Below are positions 22,803-32,751 of a DNA stretch of 46,725 bases, in pieces. Each line of letters starts with the position of its first letter. Positions within the stretch are counted from its first letter, which is position 1. The DNA is from Roseovarius gahaiensis (GTDB lineage Bacteria; Pseudomonadota; Alphaproteobacteria; Rhodobacterales; Rhodobacteraceae), in the NCBI RefSeq assembly GCF_011601345.1, contig NZ_JAAORB010000021.1, positions 1 through 46,725 on the forward strand. The letters are read 5' to 3'. The notes beneath the pieces were generated by a model. The model made no database searches and was not told where the DNA came from. It saw only the letters and a list, made by a program, of their open reading frames with translations. The translations under genes and the position numbers were made by a program.

Positions 22803-24731
22803 CTATTTCGCCAAGCTCAGCGGCACCACCTGCCCGCCCCCCGAAAGCGCATTGCGCGCGGTTTCGCAGATATCGAGCGCCGTCATGCCCGCGTCTGCAT
22901 ACATCTCGGCTGGGCTGGCCTGTTCGATGAAACGATCCGGCAGGGTGACATTGCGGATGGCCAGCCCGCGATCAAAGGCCCCGCGGCGGGCCAATTCATG
23001 CATGACCACCGACCCAAAGCCGCCTTCGGCGCCTTGCTCGACCGTCAGCAGAACCCGGTGATCGCGCGCCAGCGCAGCAACCAGATCACCATCCAGCGGC
23101 TTGGCAAAGCGGGCATCGGCCACGCTCACTCCAATCCCCTCCGCCTCTAGCATGTCAGCGGCGGCCAGACATTCGGAAAGATGCGCCCCAAAAGACAGGA
23201 TCGCCACATCCGCGCCCTCTCGCAGCATCCGGCCCTTGCCGATGGGCAAGACCTCGCCTCGGCCGGGCCGTTCAACGCCAGTCCCCGCCCCGCGCGGAAA
23301 GCGAAACGCGATAGGCCCCACATCATGCGCGGCGGCAGTGGCCACCATATGCACCAGCTCGGCCTCATCAGCGGCGGCCATCACGGTAAAGCCCGGCAGG
23401 CTGGTCAGATACCCGATATCGAAGGCCCCGGCATGGGTCGCTCCGTCGGCCCCGACAAGCCCCGCACGATCAATGGCAAACCGCACCGGAAGCCCCTGAA
23501 GCGCCACGTCATGCACAACTTGGTCATAGCCACGTTGCAGGAAAGTCGAATAGATCGCGCAAAAAGGTTTCAGCCCACTCGCCGCCATTCCTGCCGCGAA
23601 GGTCACGCCGTGTTGCTCGGCGATCCCCACGTCAAAGACGCGCGACGGGAAACGCTCGGCCATTTTTGAAACGCCTGTGCCATCCGGCATGGCCGCCGTC
23701 ACCGCAACGATATCCGGGTCGCGCGCAGCCTCGTCTGCAAGGGCGTTGCCGAACACGCTGGTATAGCTGGGCGCGCCGGGCTTTGCCTTGGCCTGCGTTC
23801 CTGTTTCCACATCGAATTTCGACACGCCATGATATTTGTCGGCGCTGCTTTCGGCAGGCTGGTATCCTTTGCCCTTGACCGTGCAGCAATGAATAAGAAC
23901 CGGTCCCGTGGCCCGCGCACGGGCGGCGCGCAGCACCGGCAAAAGCTGATTCATGTCGTGGCCATCAATCGGACCGGCATAGTCAAAACCCAGCTCTTCG
24001 AACAGGGTGCCACTTGCGGTGATGCCACTCACCAGTTGGCGGGCCCGCTTGGCCCCCTCGCGCATGGGCGCGGGCATCGCGCTCTCAAACCCTTCGGCCA
24101 GCGACCGCATCTTGGCCAGAGGCTCATTGGCATACATCCGGCTGAGGTAAGACGACATCGCCCCCACGGGCGGCGCGATGCTCATCTCGTTGTCATTGAG
24201 GATCACGAACAACCGCCGCCCTTCATGGCCTGCGTTGTTCAAGGCCTCATAGGCCATGCCGGCACTGATCGCCCCATCGCCGATCACCGCGATCGCATCG
24301 CCGGTGGCCTGCCCCATGTCGCGCCCCACGGCAAAGCCCAATGCGGCACTGATCGAGGTCGAAGAATGCGCCGCGCCAAAGGGATCATGCGCCGACTCGG
24401 CCCGCTTGGTGAAGCCCGATAGACCGTCCTTCTGGCGCAGGGTGCGGATGCGCTCCCGCCGCCCGGTCAGGATCTTGTGGGGATAGCATTGATGCCCCAC
24501 ATCCCAGATCAGCTTGTCCATCGGTGTGTTGAAGACCGCGTGGAGTGCCACGCTCAACTCCACCACCCCAAGACTAGATCCAAGGTGCCCCCCGGTTTGC
24601 GACACCGCCGAGATCAATTCGGCGCGCAGTTCACCGGCCAGAGCCGTCAAATCGCTGTCGGGCATCTGGCGCAGGTCCGCAGGCCCGGCCACCCGATCAA
24701 GCAGTGGTGTGTTGGGTAAATCCTTGGTCAT
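22803..24731 (-). CDS. dxs: 1-deoxy-D-xylulose-5-phosphate synthase
   Basis: Dxs makes 1-deoxyxylulose 5-phosphate from pyruvate and glyceraldehyde 3-phosphate with thiamine diphosphate, the first step of the non-mevalonate isoprenoid route. The 642-residue protein has His49 in GGHLGSS, the TPP/Mg motif GDGAISAG (151-158) with NDN at 179-181, and the VGIAEQHG transketolase segment. The start at 24731 has GGGGGA upstream. It lies downstream of pufC, at the end of the minus-strand superoperon, separated by hairpins, and ends at the shared terminator. Confidence 0.96.
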   Translation of the reverse strand: MTKDLPNTPLLDRVAGPADLRQMPDSDLTALAGELRAELISAVSQTGGHLGSSLGVVELSVALHAVFNTPMDKLIWDVGHQCYPHKILTGRRERIRTLRQKDGLSGFTKRAESAHDPFGAAHSSTSISAALGFAVGRDMGQATGDAIAVIGDGAISAGMAYEALNNAGHEGRRLFVILNDNEMSIAPPVGAMSSYLSRMYANEPLAKMRSLAEGFESAMPAPMREGAKRARQLVSGITASGTLFEELGFDYAGPIDGHDMNQLLPVLRAARARATGPVLIHCCTVKGKGYQPAESSADKYHGVSKFDVETGTQAKAKPGAPSYTSVFGNALADEAARDPDIVAVTAAMPDGTGVSKMAERFPSRVFDVGIAEQHGVTFAAGMAASGLKPFCAIYSTFLQRGYDQVVHDVALQGLPVRFAIDRAGLVGADGATHAGAFDIGYLTSLPGFTVMAAADEAELVHMVATAAAHDVGPIAFRFPRGAGTGVERPGRGEVLPIGKGRMLREGADVAILSFGAHLSECLAAADMLEAEGIGVSVADARFAKPLDGDLVAALARDHRVLLTVEQGAEGGFGSVVMHELARRGAFDRGLAIRNVTLPDRFIEQASPAEMYADAGMTALDICETARNALSGGGQVVPLSLAK

Positions 24732-24760
24732 CGCTTCCCCCTTTACGGTGGCTCTGGCAC

Positions 24761-24776
24761 CGCCCGGCAACGGGCG
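24761..24776 (-). promoter_or_regulatory. Small hairpin in the pufC-dxs spacer
   Basis: CGCCCG-GCAA-CGGGCG, a perfect 6-bp stem with a 4-nt loop, 30 bp upstream of the dxs start. It is a possible mRNA processing or stability element, with function unproven. Confidence 0.4.
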
Positions 24777-24799
24777 TGATGCAGACGGCGCGATGTAAA

Positions 24800-24829
24800 G
24801 CGGGGCGGCACATCATGGCACCGCCCCGC
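24800..24829 (-). terminator. Hairpin after pufC
   Basis: GCGGGGCGG and CCGCCCCGC form a perfect 9-bp GC stem with a 12-nt loop, 7 bp past the pufC stop. In the minus-strand transcript it is followed by UUUACA, a short U-run, so it may terminate weakly or protect the 3' end of puf mRNA while allowing some read-through to dxs. Confidence 0.6.
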
Positions 24830-24835
24830 GTTGTC

Positions 24836-25954
24836 TTAGTCGCCGTAGTCCGGCGCACCCGTCGTGGCCAATTCCGGCCAATCCTTGATGACATTGGTGC
24901 CCTGAAGCGGCTGCTGATACCCTTTGTGGCAGGTCTTGCAGGCGGCCTTTGGCGCATCCTGATGAACCGGCCCCAAGCGTTCAGCGGGGTATTCATCCTT
25001 GAGCGGCACAAGATAGTCGTTGTTCAGTTCAAGAACCATCTGGATACCAAGGCTTTCGGTGGCCCACTGCGGCGTCACCTGCGAACCGTCATAAAACGCC
25101 CGGCTGTTGTGGCAAAAGACACAGTTCACCCCCAGCGAATTACTGACATAGTTCATCAGCGAATAGGTCCGCTCGGCCTGCTGGATACCGGGATAGCCAT
25201 CCTCGCCCGGCACACCGGCTACGCGACTTTCCAGATCATGCACCCCGATGATTTCACCATCCAGAAGGTATTTCTCCAAGGCATCCGATGGCAGCGAGGT
25301 CGATTGCGACTGCGCCGTGGCGCGGTTCTGAATGGCGGGCCATCCCTCTGTCGCTTCGTTCACGTTGCCCAGTTTGAACCAGATATCACTTGGCACATTC
25401 TGCCCCCGGTGACAGGTCATGCAGGTCACGCCCACCTCCTTGTTGGCATTGACGTGCCCGGCCCAGCTTTCATTTAGGGTCTGGGTCATCTGGATCATCC
25501 GGCGGGCGACGACCTTGGTGTAAAGGTTGTCCTCGCCATAGGTCTCCATCCCCCCGTCGCCATGACAATAGGCACAACCCTGCTCGGGCGCGACCCAACG
25601 GGTCATCGCCGCCATCAGGCGGTTGAAATTGGCATCGGTCAGATCGCCCAGAACCTGCACGTTCTCATAGATATCCCCGGCCAGTTCCTCGCCCGGTTCG
25701 GGCAGATATGGCGGATCTTCCAGCAGCAGCTCGATATCGGGGTCAGGTGTGGCCAAGGCGGCCTTGAACTCAGGCACCGACATGCCGGTACCACGCGGCC
25801 CGGTCTGCATGCTGTTGGTGGCAAAAGGCTGCCCCCATGCCACCAGCATGGTGGCCGTAAAGACGGCCGCGCCGATCACCCCGATAATGACCGCCGGGCC
25901 ATAGATATTGGTGGGGTTCTCGCGGTTCCATTTATTAAACCATTTGGGAAACAT
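24836..25954 (-). CDS. pufC: Reaction-centre tetraheme cytochrome c subunit
   Basis: PufC is bound on the periplasmic side of the reaction centre and re-reduces the special pair. The 372-residue protein has an N-terminal membrane segment (about 19-40, GPAVIIGVIGAAVFTATMLVAW) that is probably the uncleaved anchor, since no lipobox Cys is seen. Four heme sites are present: CAYCH (127-131), CMTCH (178-182), CVFCH (278-282) and CKTCH (339-343). The ribosome site AGGAGG lies in the end of pufM, 3 bp upstream of this start. pufC replaces the pufX position of Rhodobacter. Confidence 0.97.
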   Translation of the reverse strand: MFPKWFNKWNRENPTNIYGPAVIIGVIGAAVFTATMLVAWGQPFATNSMQTGPRGTGMSVPEFKAALATPDPDIELLLEDPPYLPEPGEELAGDIYENVQVLGDLTDANFNRLMAAMTRWVAPEQGCAYCHGDGGMETYGEDNLYTKVVARRMIQMTQTLNESWAGHVNANKEVGVTCMTCHRGQNVPSDIWFKLGNVNEATEGWPAIQNRATAQSQSTSLPSDALEKYLLDGEIIGVHDLESRVAGVPGEDGYPGIQQAERTYSLMNYVSNSLGVNCVFCHNSRAFYDGSQVTPQWATESLGIQMVLELNNDYLVPLKDEYPAERLGPVHQDAPKAACKTCHKGYQQPLQGTNVIKDWPELATTGAPDYGD

Positions 25955-25957
25955 GGA

Positions 25958-26947
25958 TCAATCCTCCTGCACGATGAAGGCTTCGTAAGTGCCGTAAGCC
26001 TCGTAGCCATATGAGCCGTCATACATCGGCGCAAAGTTGTGCTCCTGTGCCCAGATGAACCAGTTGTCCACGACCGTCCCGGTCAGCAGAATGCCTATCC
26101 CGCCGGTGATCGGCGTCAGCACCGCAAACCACCAAGCCCAGCGGTGAATGCCTTCCATCGTGGCGTTGAACCCCATGGTCCAGCGCCAGAACAGGGCGGC
26201 ACGCTCACTGGCCGTGCCACGGTCAACGATCTGCTCAAGCTCCCGGTCGCCGCCGAAACGCGTGACCGCAAGGATCGTCGCCCCGTGCATGGCGAACAGC
26301 AGAACCGAGCCATAAAGGAAGACAATCGAAAGGCAGTGGAACGGGTTGTAGTAAAGGTTGCCATAGCGAATGCTGAAGGCCGTCGTCCAATCAAGGTGCG
26401 GGAAAATGCCATAAGGCACCGCCTCGCTCCATGATCCCATAAGGACCGGACGGAACAGGCCCAGCACCAGGAACAGCCAGATCGCCGAGCCGAAAGCCCA
26501 GAAGACATGCTTGCCCATCTTGTGACTGACAGCCAGCTGATAGCTGCGCGCCCACCACGCCAAGACCGCCACCAGCAGGAATAAGGACGAGATGATATAC
26601 CAGCCCCCTTCATCCAGCGGCGGGATCGACAGGCCATGCTCCGGGCCCGGCGGCTCCAACGCCAGCCAGAACCCCTGCCGCAGAAACTCGGGGATAGACC
26701 ACCCCACCTGCGCCAGCATGTTGAACCCGACGATGACGAACCACAGCGTCCCGGTCAGCAGGCTGACCACCCCGAGCATACCAAGGTTGATCGGCCCGAT
26801 CTGGGCATTCCCGATCCACCCCGCCAGCTTGGAGAAGAACGGCTTGCCCGCCCGTTCTTCGCTCAGACGTCCGCCGGTGTCATCCATGCCCCATTCGGGC
26901 GTGCCCTGCACCTGAACTTGTGTAAATATGTTTTGATACTCGATCAT
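25958..26947 (-). CDS. pufM: Reaction-centre M subunit
   Basis: M subunit forms, with L, the membrane core carrying bacteriochlorophylls, bacteriopheophytins, quinones and iron. The 329-residue protein has five hydrophobic helices and the conserved iron/quinone region ([20 protein letters not shown], then [11 protein letters not shown] and [10 protein letters not shown]). The ATG lies 2 bp after the pufL stop, so translation is coupled. Length is normal for M. Confidence 0.98.
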   Translation of the reverse strand: MIEYQNIFTQVQVQGTPEWGMDDTGGRLSEERAGKPFFSKLAGWIGNAQIGPINLGMLGVVSLLTGTLWFVIVGFNMLAQVGWSIPEFLRQGFWLALEPPGPEHGLSIPPLDEGGWYIISSLFLLVAVLAWWARSYQLAVSHKMGKHVFWAFGSAIWLFLVLGLFRPVLMGSWSEAVPYGIFPHLDWTTAFSIRYGNLYYNPFHCLSIVFLYGSVLLFAMHGATILAVTRFGGDRELEQIVDRGTASERAALFWRWTMGFNATMEGIHRWAWWFAVLTPITGGIGILLTGTVVDNWFIWAQEHNFAPMYDGSYGYEAYGTYEAFIVQED

Positions 26948-26949
26948 GA

Positions 26950-27789
26950 TTACATCCCCACTTGGCTGGGCCAGATCGGCGCCTCAAGCCACCAGTTCCA
27001 CCATTCGGGCCAGCCCTTGGTCCAAACCGGGCCGCTTATGATGATACAGATCGCCGACCAGAACCCGGCATTGAGCGCCAGCAAGAGACCGACACGGTGA
27101 ATGCCCAGCGTGCCAACCGAATAGCCGATGAAATCACGGAAAAAGGTATCCTCGTGATCGGGCGTTTTCATCTCTTCACCCTTTTCCGGGTTCGCCGCTG
27201 ACAGGATCAAACCGCCATGCAAGGCCAAGGCCAGTGTCGTGGTAAAGAAGAAGGTCACCGCTAGCATATGCGCCGGATTGTAATGGAAATGCAGATAGGC
27301 ATAGCCGGTATTGCTCACCCAATCGAGGTGACTGAAGATCCCGTAAGGAAAGCCATGCCCCCAAGCGCCCATCAAAAGCGGACGGAACACCACCAGTGTG
27401 GCATAAGCGAAAATCGCAAAGCTGAAGGCGACAGGCACGTGATACCCCATGCCCAGCTTGCGGCAAATTTCCACCTCGCGCAGCGCCCAACTGATGAACG
27501 CGCCAAGCGCACAGATCGTGATGATCTGCCACAACCCCCCTTCCATCAAAGGGGCCAGGCCCAAACCGTATTTCAGGTCAGGCGGCGCAATATTGATAAG
27601 CCATGGATTGAAGGTGCCTTGTTGTGAGGCGCCCCAAAAAATCAGGATGGTCCCGAGCAACGCGAAAAAGGTCGTCGTGACCCCAAAGAAGCCAACGTAA
27701 AATGGTCCGACCCAAAAGTCGAACAGATCGCCGCCAATCAACGTCCCTCCGCGGACCCGGTATTTCCGTTCGAAACTGAGCAAAGCCAT
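26950..27789 (-). CDS. pufL: Reaction-centre L subunit
   Basis: L subunit of the photosynthetic reaction centre. The 279-residue protein begins [20 protein letters not shown], has five hydrophobic helices, and carries the His-rich segments [15 protein letters not shown] and [17 protein letters not shown] for pigments and iron. It lies after a 123-bp spacer from pufA that holds a strong hairpin, and just before pufM. Confidence 0.98.
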   Translation of the reverse strand: MALLSFERKYRVRGGTLIGGDLFDFWVGPFYVGFFGVTTTFFALLGTILIFWGASQQGTFNPWLINIAPPDLKYGLGLAPLMEGGLWQIITICALGAFISWALREVEICRKLGMGYHVPVAFSFAIFAYATLVVFRPLLMGAWGHGFPYGIFSHLDWVSNTGYAYLHFHYNPAHMLAVTFFFTTTLALALHGGLILSAANPEKGEEMKTPDHEDTFFRDFIGYSVGTLGIHRVGLLLALNAGFWSAICIIISGPVWTKGWPEWWNWWLEAPIWPSQVGM

Positions 27790-27866
27790 TTTCGTAGTCT
27801 CCGCGTTTTTCGGCCTTTCAAAGCGCGTAGCGCAGCTTTGGAGACCGCTTAAAAATTATATTGGTA

Positions 27867-27894
27867 GCTGCGGGCGGGCGAACCCGCCCGCAGC
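27867..27894 (-). promoter_or_regulatory. pufA-pufL intercistronic hairpin
   Basis: 12-bp perfect GC-rich stem (GCUGCGGGCGGG and CCCGCCCGCAGC in the minus-strand mRNA) closed by a UUCG tetraloop, 19 nt past the pufA stop. An AU-rich stretch follows. In Rhodobacter the equivalent hairpins protect the pufBA segment from 3' decay and set the high LH1-to-reaction-centre ratio; the same role is inferred here. Confidence 0.85.
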
Positions 27895-27912
27895 GATCGC
27901 TGTGATCAGCTA

Positions 27913-28080
27913 TCAGCGCCCGTACTTCTCGGCCGCGATTTCAAACCAGTTGAAACCGTCGGTGCTGAGAAGCACGAGGTGAATCATCGCTGCGAGCAGG
28001 AACAGAAACGCCCCCTGCGCCACGAAAACGCGGCGGGGGTCGAAAATGAGCCAGATTTTGTAAAACTTAGCTATAGTCAT
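27913..28080 (-). CDS. pufA: LH1 alpha polypeptide
   Basis: Small antenna polypeptide of the LH1 ring; one membrane helix binds bacteriochlorophyll through its central His. The 55-residue product starts [20 protein letters not shown], as in other LH1 alpha chains, and carries His34 in AAMIHLVLL. It is preceded by AAGGAAAGGG. It is 16 bp downstream of pufB and followed by the intercistronic hairpin. Confidence 0.97.
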   Translation of the reverse strand: MTIAKFYKIWLIFDPRRVFVAQGAFLFLLAAMIHLVLLSTDGFNWFEIAAEKYGR

Positions 28081-28096
28081 TGTTCAAACCCTTTCC

Positions 28097-28246
28097 TTAG
28101 AACCAAGGAAACCAAAGAAAGGTCGCGATGTGCGCGACCACTGCGATCAGTGTGAACAGCCAAAGGCCACCCATATAAACCGAATGCAGCTCCTGGGCCT
28201 GCTCGTTTGTGAGACCTGTGAAGGACAGGTCGGATTTATCAGCCAT
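28097..28246 (-). CDS. pufB: LH1 beta polypeptide
   Basis: Partner of PufA in the LH1 ring. The 49-residue product starts [20 protein letters not shown], with the two conserved His residues at 21 (ELHS) and 39 (VAHIA) and the ending WFPWF. A strong ribosome site (GGAGGAAAG) lies just upstream. The short length made it easy to miss; the match to LH1 beta chains is unambiguous. Confidence 0.97.
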   Translation of the reverse strand: MADKSDLSFTGLTNEQAQELHSVYMGGLWLFTLIAVVAHIATFLWFPWF

Positions 28247-28386
28247 GAACTTTCCTCCGGAACGTTATGCTGACGCCGCGAACCCCGCGGCCGGGTGCCT
28301 TCGGGGCCTTCACGGTCCCTCAGGTTTCTGTCCGCCCCCGAAAGGACAGGCAGGTCGTATCTCGGATTACTGGCCCTTTGCGGGAC
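28247..28386 (-). promoter_or_regulatory. Structured leader between pufQ and pufB
   Basis: 140-nt spacer with no ORF but several inverted repeats: CCGCG/CGCGG at 28276-28290 and CTGTCC/GGACAG at 28328-28349. In Rhodobacter a comparable segment carries RNA structure and cleavage sites that affect pufBA mRNA half-life. Here the function is inferred from position. Confidence 0.55.
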
Positions 28387-28611
28387 TCAGACCGAGAAAA
28401 TGAATGGTGTCATCCGGTCCGCTTCCGCCCATGCGCGCGCCAACGGGCCACGCAGGTTCAGGGTGCGATACCGCGCCACGTCACGCGCCCAGCGCAAACT
28501 TGCGAATGGCAACGAAACGAAGAAAATCAACGTGAAATAGACCTGGTACTCAACACTGCGACGGCGGCCGTTACGGCCACGTTCGGGTGGGTTCGATGTC
28601 ATGTCAGTCAT
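28387..28611 (-). CDS. pufQ: PufQ, regulator of pigment supply / LH assembly
   Basis: PufQ is a small inner-membrane protein that affects bacteriochlorophyll production. The 74-residue product has a basic N-terminus (RGRNGRRRS), one membrane helix (VYFTLIFFVSLPFASL, about 25-39) and the family-like ending GPLARAWAEADRMTPFIF. AAGGAGG lies upstream, and the ATG is 5 bp after the bchZ stop. A second ATG at codon 4 is possible. Confidence 0.88.
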   Translation of the reverse strand: MTDMTSNPPERGRNGRRRSVEYQVYFTLIFFVSLPFASLRWARDVARYRTLNLRGPLARAWAEADRMTPFIFSV

Positions 28612-28615
28612 CGGT

Positions 28616-30091
28616 TCAGTCCTCCTTGTGAACTATTGTGCCCGTATCGGGCGAAAGCGATTGAACGGTCTCAAGAACCACCCGATCCTGCCCTTGGCGA
28701 AGGGCGGCGTGCTCGGCAGCATCGCGCAGGGATTTGGCAGCAGAAATTCGGGTCAAGACGGGATGGCTGGCCACGATCCGGTCCAGCTCTCGGCTGGCGT
28801 CCGCATCCCATGGAAAATCGCGGCGCAGCGGTGTTGGCGTCGCCTCACCTGCGTCCATCTCGGCGCCCAGCGGCAGAATGTGGAAAAGCGCATCGAACAG
28901 CCCGTTGCAGACCTCCTGCAACAGGTAGGTCGCCCCGGCATAGCCCATCATTGGCGTGCCCGTGGCGCGCCGGATCGCGGCCCCGGGAAACGAGGCGGGA
29001 ATGAACGCAGGGCTTGGCCCATGCCCGCCCGCGGTTTCGGCCAGATACATCTTTTCGTTGATCGACCCCATCAGGATCATCGGGCGTTTCTGTGCGATCA
29101 TCGCGCGCACTTCTTCGTTGTTGGTCTTCGTCCCGGCACAACGTGCCACCGCAAAGGCGCAAGGCAGGCCCAGATCATTTTCAAGGAAATGCCGGATACC
29201 GCGGGCATAGGTTTCGCTTGCCACGATGCCGAAATTCGCCGTGGCAAAAAAATCCTGCGTCACCGAGCGCCACAAATCCCACACCGGCTTCAACGTGGAG
29301 TGTTTTTCACGCTCGATAAACGGCTCTGGATCAAGACCCAGCAATTCGCCCAACTTACGCAAGAACAATGTCGTCGACTCAACACCGATGGGCGCTTGCA
29401 CATAGGGCTTGTCCAGAACCTCGGCCAAACCACGGCCAAACTCGCGATACATGCAGATATTTGCGTCGGCATTCACCAGATCGCGCATCTCAGCCAGATG
29501 GGCGCCCAGTGGCAACACCATGTTGACCTCGGCACCGATCCCTTCAACCAGCCGCCGGATCTCGGCCAGATCGCTTGGCATGTTGAATGTGCCATACATC
29601 GGCCCAAGGATATTGACGCGCGGGGCGGCCCCCTCTTCGCGTTTCTTCTCTTTGGGCATACGGCCCTTGGTCATCCCGAATTCGGTGAACAGCCAAGTCA
29701 TCGCCCTGTCGGCGGCCTGCCATTGATCTTCGTCGATGGTGCGCGGCAAGAACCGTTGCAGGTTGGTGCCTTGTGGTGTGACCCCCCCGCCGATCATCTC
29801 GGCGATTGACCCCGTGACGACCACCGCCGGCAAGGCTGGGTCCAACGTCCCCCAGGCGCGCTTCATCGCGCCTTCGGTGCCCTCGCGGCCAAGTTCTTCT
29901 TCACCAAGGCCGGTGACGACAATGGGCAATTCGTGCGGCGGCAGGGCATCGGTGTAATGTAGTACGCTTGTCACCGGCAGGTTCTCGCAGCCGACCGGCC
30001 CATCAATCACGACCTGAAGGCCCTTGACGGCGCAGAAGGCATAGACAGCGCCCCAATAGCCCCCGGCGCGATCGTGGTCTTGGATCAACAT
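28616..30091 (-). CDS. bchZ: Chlorophyllide a reductase subunit Z
   Basis: BchZ, with BchY, is the core of chlorophyllide a oxidoreductase (COR), which reduces the C7=C8 bond of ring B. The 491-residue protein is a nitrogenase-like subunit, with Cys35 in [13 protein letters not shown] as expected for an iron-sulfur ligand, and the [12 protein letters not shown] segment. It is separated by 82 bp from bchY and by 4 bp from pufQ. Length is normal. Confidence 0.97.
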   Translation of the reverse strand: MLIQDHDRAGGYWGAVYAFCAVKGLQVVIDGPVGCENLPVTSVLHYTDALPPHELPIVVTGLGEEELGREGTEGAMKRAWGTLDPALPAVVVTGSIAEMIGGGVTPQGTNLQRFLPRTIDEDQWQAADRAMTWLFTEFGMTKGRMPKEKKREEGAAPRVNILGPMYGTFNMPSDLAEIRRLVEGIGAEVNMVLPLGAHLAEMRDLVNADANICMYREFGRGLAEVLDKPYVQAPIGVESTTLFLRKLGELLGLDPEPFIEREKHSTLKPVWDLWRSVTQDFFATANFGIVASETYARGIRHFLENDLGLPCAFAVARCAGTKTNNEEVRAMIAQKRPMILMGSINEKMYLAETAGGHGPSPAFIPASFPGAAIRRATGTPMMGYAGATYLLQEVCNGLFDALFHILPLGAEMDAGEATPTPLRRDFPWDADASRELDRIVASHPVLTRISAAKSLRDAAEHAALRQGQDRVVLETVQSLSPDTGTIVHKED

Positions 30092-30173
30092 GCCAGCCCG
30101 CCTTTCTTACCGGCGAAATACCGACGGCATACCGACGTGAGACCGACGCGGGTTTTTGCCCTTTCCCAAGCCA

Positions 30174-31736
30174 TCACATCATCTCCTGCGCCTTGGCGGC
30201 GCGCTTTTGTTTTTCCAACTTCTTGAGGTTCAGCGCCCGATAATCCTCGCGTATGTTGGGCTTGCCTTCCCATACGCCCGCGCTGTCACCCGAGCCCACG
30301 CCCTCAAAGAATTCGCGCATATGATCCATACGCGCCTTGCCGGCGATGGCAGCATTGACAACCTCGGCCAGACTGCCCGCGCCCGCCGGTCCCATAAGCG
30401 GCCGCGCAGAGATCAGGTTTGTGAAGTAAAGCGCTGGAATTCCTTGCTCTTTTGCCTTTTGAACGACAGGTGTCGTGCCGATGGCAAGGTCGGGTTTCAC
30501 AGCCTCCATTGCGGCGCAATCATCTTCCAATGAGGCGCGGAATTTCACCGTCACCCCCTTGCTGCGCAGCCATTCGGCATCGGCTTCGGACCACGGCGAT
30601 TTGGCGCAGGCCGTGCCCACATAGGGCACATCCGCCCCACTTTCGATCAGCAGGCGGGCGACCAATAGTTCGCTGCCTTCATAGCCACTCAAGGTAATTG
30701 TGCCATTGATTGGAGCCGCCCCAAGCGCGGTCTTGATCACCGGCAGAAACGCATTTTGCGCGTCCGCGATTTTTTCCTGCGGCAAACCAAAAGCTTGGCC
30801 GATATTGCTCAACCAATCGGCAGTGCCATCATAGCCCACGGGCGCACTTCCCACGATGGGGCGGCCTGCAGCCTCGAATTCGCGCACGGCGGCGGTATAG
30901 AACGGGTGGATCGCCGCCACGGCACCACAATCAAGCGCGGCATAAAGCTCACGCCATTCGCGGCAGGGCACGACCGGCCCGGCGGCAAGGCCCATTGGCG
31001 CCAGAATCTGGCCGATCATGACCGGGTCCGCCGGGAACATCTCGCCCAACAGGCTCACTGTGGGCCGATCCGAAACACCCCCCGCAGGGGCGGCCACGGG
31101 GCCCGCTTCGCTTTCTTGGCGCGCATAGTTCAGCATCGCGCCTGCCAGCACATCCTTGGCCTCGGCATGGGTGGGGATACCAAACCCCGGCACATCAATG
31201 CCGACGATCCGCACCCCATTGATTTCTTTGGGCAAAAGGCGCAGGGGCACACCGCTTGCCGTGGGCACGCAGAGGTTTGTCACCACCACTGCGTCAACGC
31301 GATCAGGGTCGGCCAATTCATGCACGCTGTCGCGGATGTCCTCAAATAATTTGCCGGTGACCAGCGATTCCGAGTTGAACGGCACATACCCGACCGAGCG
31401 GCGCGCGCCGTAAAAATGACTGACGAAACTCAGCCCGTAAACACAGCAGGCCGAGCCACTCAGCACCGTCGCCACTCGCTTCATCCGCAGGCCGACACGC
31501 AGAGAGCCGAACGCGGGACACATGGATTGCGGTTTGTCATGCGGGCCTTGCGGGTAATCCTTGGCGTATTGGTCCAAAATGTCTGACTGCCCCGCCATCC
31601 GCGCGGCCTTTTCCATTTCCCCCCCCGAGTGACAGCCAAGCTCCGGCGCACCCGCCGTGTCCGGGGTCGGTTCATCGGACTTGCCCTTGATCACCTCGGC
31701 TTCATGGGCGGCATCATATGTGATCTCGTCACTCAT
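30174..31736 (-). CDS. bchY: Chlorophyllide a reductase subunit Y
   Basis: Second core subunit of COR. The 520-residue protein contains the conserved cysteine segments SMCPAFGSLRVGLRMKRVAT, then LSGSACCVYGLSFVSHFYG, and the VVTNLCVPTASGVPLRLLP region. I use ATG 31736 (MSDEITYDAAHEAEV) because AAAGGAA lies 4 bp upstream; the ORF start at 31793 lies inside bchX. It is 10 bp downstream of bchX. Confidence 0.96.
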   Translation of the reverse strand: MSDEITYDAAHEAEVIKGKSDEPTPDTAGAPELGCHSGGEMEKAARMAGQSDILDQYAKDYPQGPHDKPQSMCPAFGSLRVGLRMKRVATVLSGSACCVYGLSFVSHFYGARRSVGYVPFNSESLVTGKLFEDIRDSVHELADPDRVDAVVVTNLCVPTASGVPLRLLPKEINGVRIVGIDVPGFGIPTHAEAKDVLAGAMLNYARQESEAGPVAAPAGGVSDRPTVSLLGEMFPADPVMIGQILAPMGLAAGPVVPCREWRELYAALDCGAVAAIHPFYTAAVREFEAAGRPIVGSAPVGYDGTADWLSNIGQAFGLPQEKIADAQNAFLPVIKTALGAAPINGTITLSGYEGSELLVARLLIESGADVPYVGTACAKSPWSEADAEWLRSKGVTVKFRASLEDDCAAMEAVKPDLAIGTTPVVQKAKEQGIPALYFTNLISARPLMGPAGAGSLAEVVNAAIAGKARMDHMREFFEGVGSGDSAGVWEGKPNIREDYRALNLKKLEKQKRAAKAQEMM

Positions 31737-31746
31737 GGGGTTCCTT

Positions 31747-32751
31747 TCATGCGTCGTCATAGATGACTTCGAGCGAGGGCTTGGTTTCGGCATGCTTGCC
31801 GCGCATGTCCTCGTCGGTGGCCGGTTCCAGCGTCACGCCGGCCCCGGTGTCCGATCCATCAAAGAGGTCCAGCAGACCGTCCTGATCCAACGGCGCCGGC
31901 CGGACTGGCGGGGCCAGTGAAACCGCCTCGGCCAATTCGGCAAACAGGTTGCCCCATTGGCTCTCGGAGGTGCCAACAATCTGATAATTGGCAGATTTCT
32001 TGCGCAGATCGTCATCTTGGGGAATGGCGGCCAGCACCGGGATATCGACCGCCTCTGCAAATGCCTGCGCCTCGCCCGAGTGGTCATCCTTGTTCACCAC
32101 CAACCCCGCGACGCCAACATTGCCCCCCAGCTTGCGGAAATACTCCACCGCCGAGCAAACGTTGTTGGCCACATACAATGACTGTAGATCGTTCGACGCG
32201 ACCAGGATCACCTTCTGCGCCATGTCGCGGGCAATCGGCAGACCGAAGCCGCCGCAAACCACATCACCTAGGAAATCCAAAAGGACGTAATCGAAATCCC
32301 AATCATGAAAGCCCAACTTTTCCAAAAGCTCGAACCCGTGAATGATGCCCCGGCCTCCACAGCCACGGCCCACTTCGGGGCCGCCAAGCTCCATGGCGAA
32401 AACACCGCCCCGCTTGAAACAGACATCACCGATCGCGACCTGTTCACCCGCGAGGCTTTTCTTGGTCGAGGTTTCAATGATCGTAGGGCACGCCTTGCCG
32501 CCAAAGAGCAAGCTGGTCGTGTCGGATTTCGGATCGCAACCAATCAGCAGGACACGCTTGCCTTGCTCGGCCATCATGTGGCTGAGGTTTGCCAGTGTGA
32601 AACTTTTGCCGATGCCACCCTTGCCATAGATCGCGATGATCTGGGTCTTCTGGGTTGGCTCCCCTTCGTGGATCACATCCGCCAGGTCTTCATGCGCTTC
32701 CTCTCGTAGACGTTGGTCGAAATCTTTTAGATTAGGTATGTCGTCCTTCAC
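31747..32751 (-). CDS. bchX: Chlorophyllide a reductase iron protein subunit X
   Basis: BchX is the NifH-like ATPase that feeds electrons to BchYZ. The 334-residue protein has the P-loop [11 protein letters not shown] (42-52), the [11 protein letters not shown] segment, and the cysteine motifs [13 protein letters not shown] and [11 protein letters not shown]. The likely start is GTG 32751, overlapping the bchC stop (GTGA); this gives the short N-terminus [19 protein letters not shown], matching the family. A TTG at 32787 is the only longer alternative and lies in bchC. Confidence 0.95.
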   Translation of the reverse strand: MKDDIPNLKDFDQRLREEAHEDLADVIHEGEPTQKTQIIAIYGKGGIGKSFTLANLSHMMAEQGKRVLLIGCDPKSDTTSLLFGGKACPTIIETSTKKSLAGEQVAIGDVCFKRGGVFAMELGGPEVGRGCGGRGIIHGFELLEKLGFHDWDFDYVLLDFLGDVVCGGFGLPIARDMAQKVILVASNDLQSLYVANNVCSAVEYFRKLGGNVGVAGLVVNKDDHSGEAQAFAEAVDIPVLAAIPQDDDLRKKSANYQIVGTSESQWGNLFAELAEAVSLAPPVRPAPLDQDGLLDLFDGSDTGAGVTLEPATDEDMRGKHAETKPSLEVIYDDA

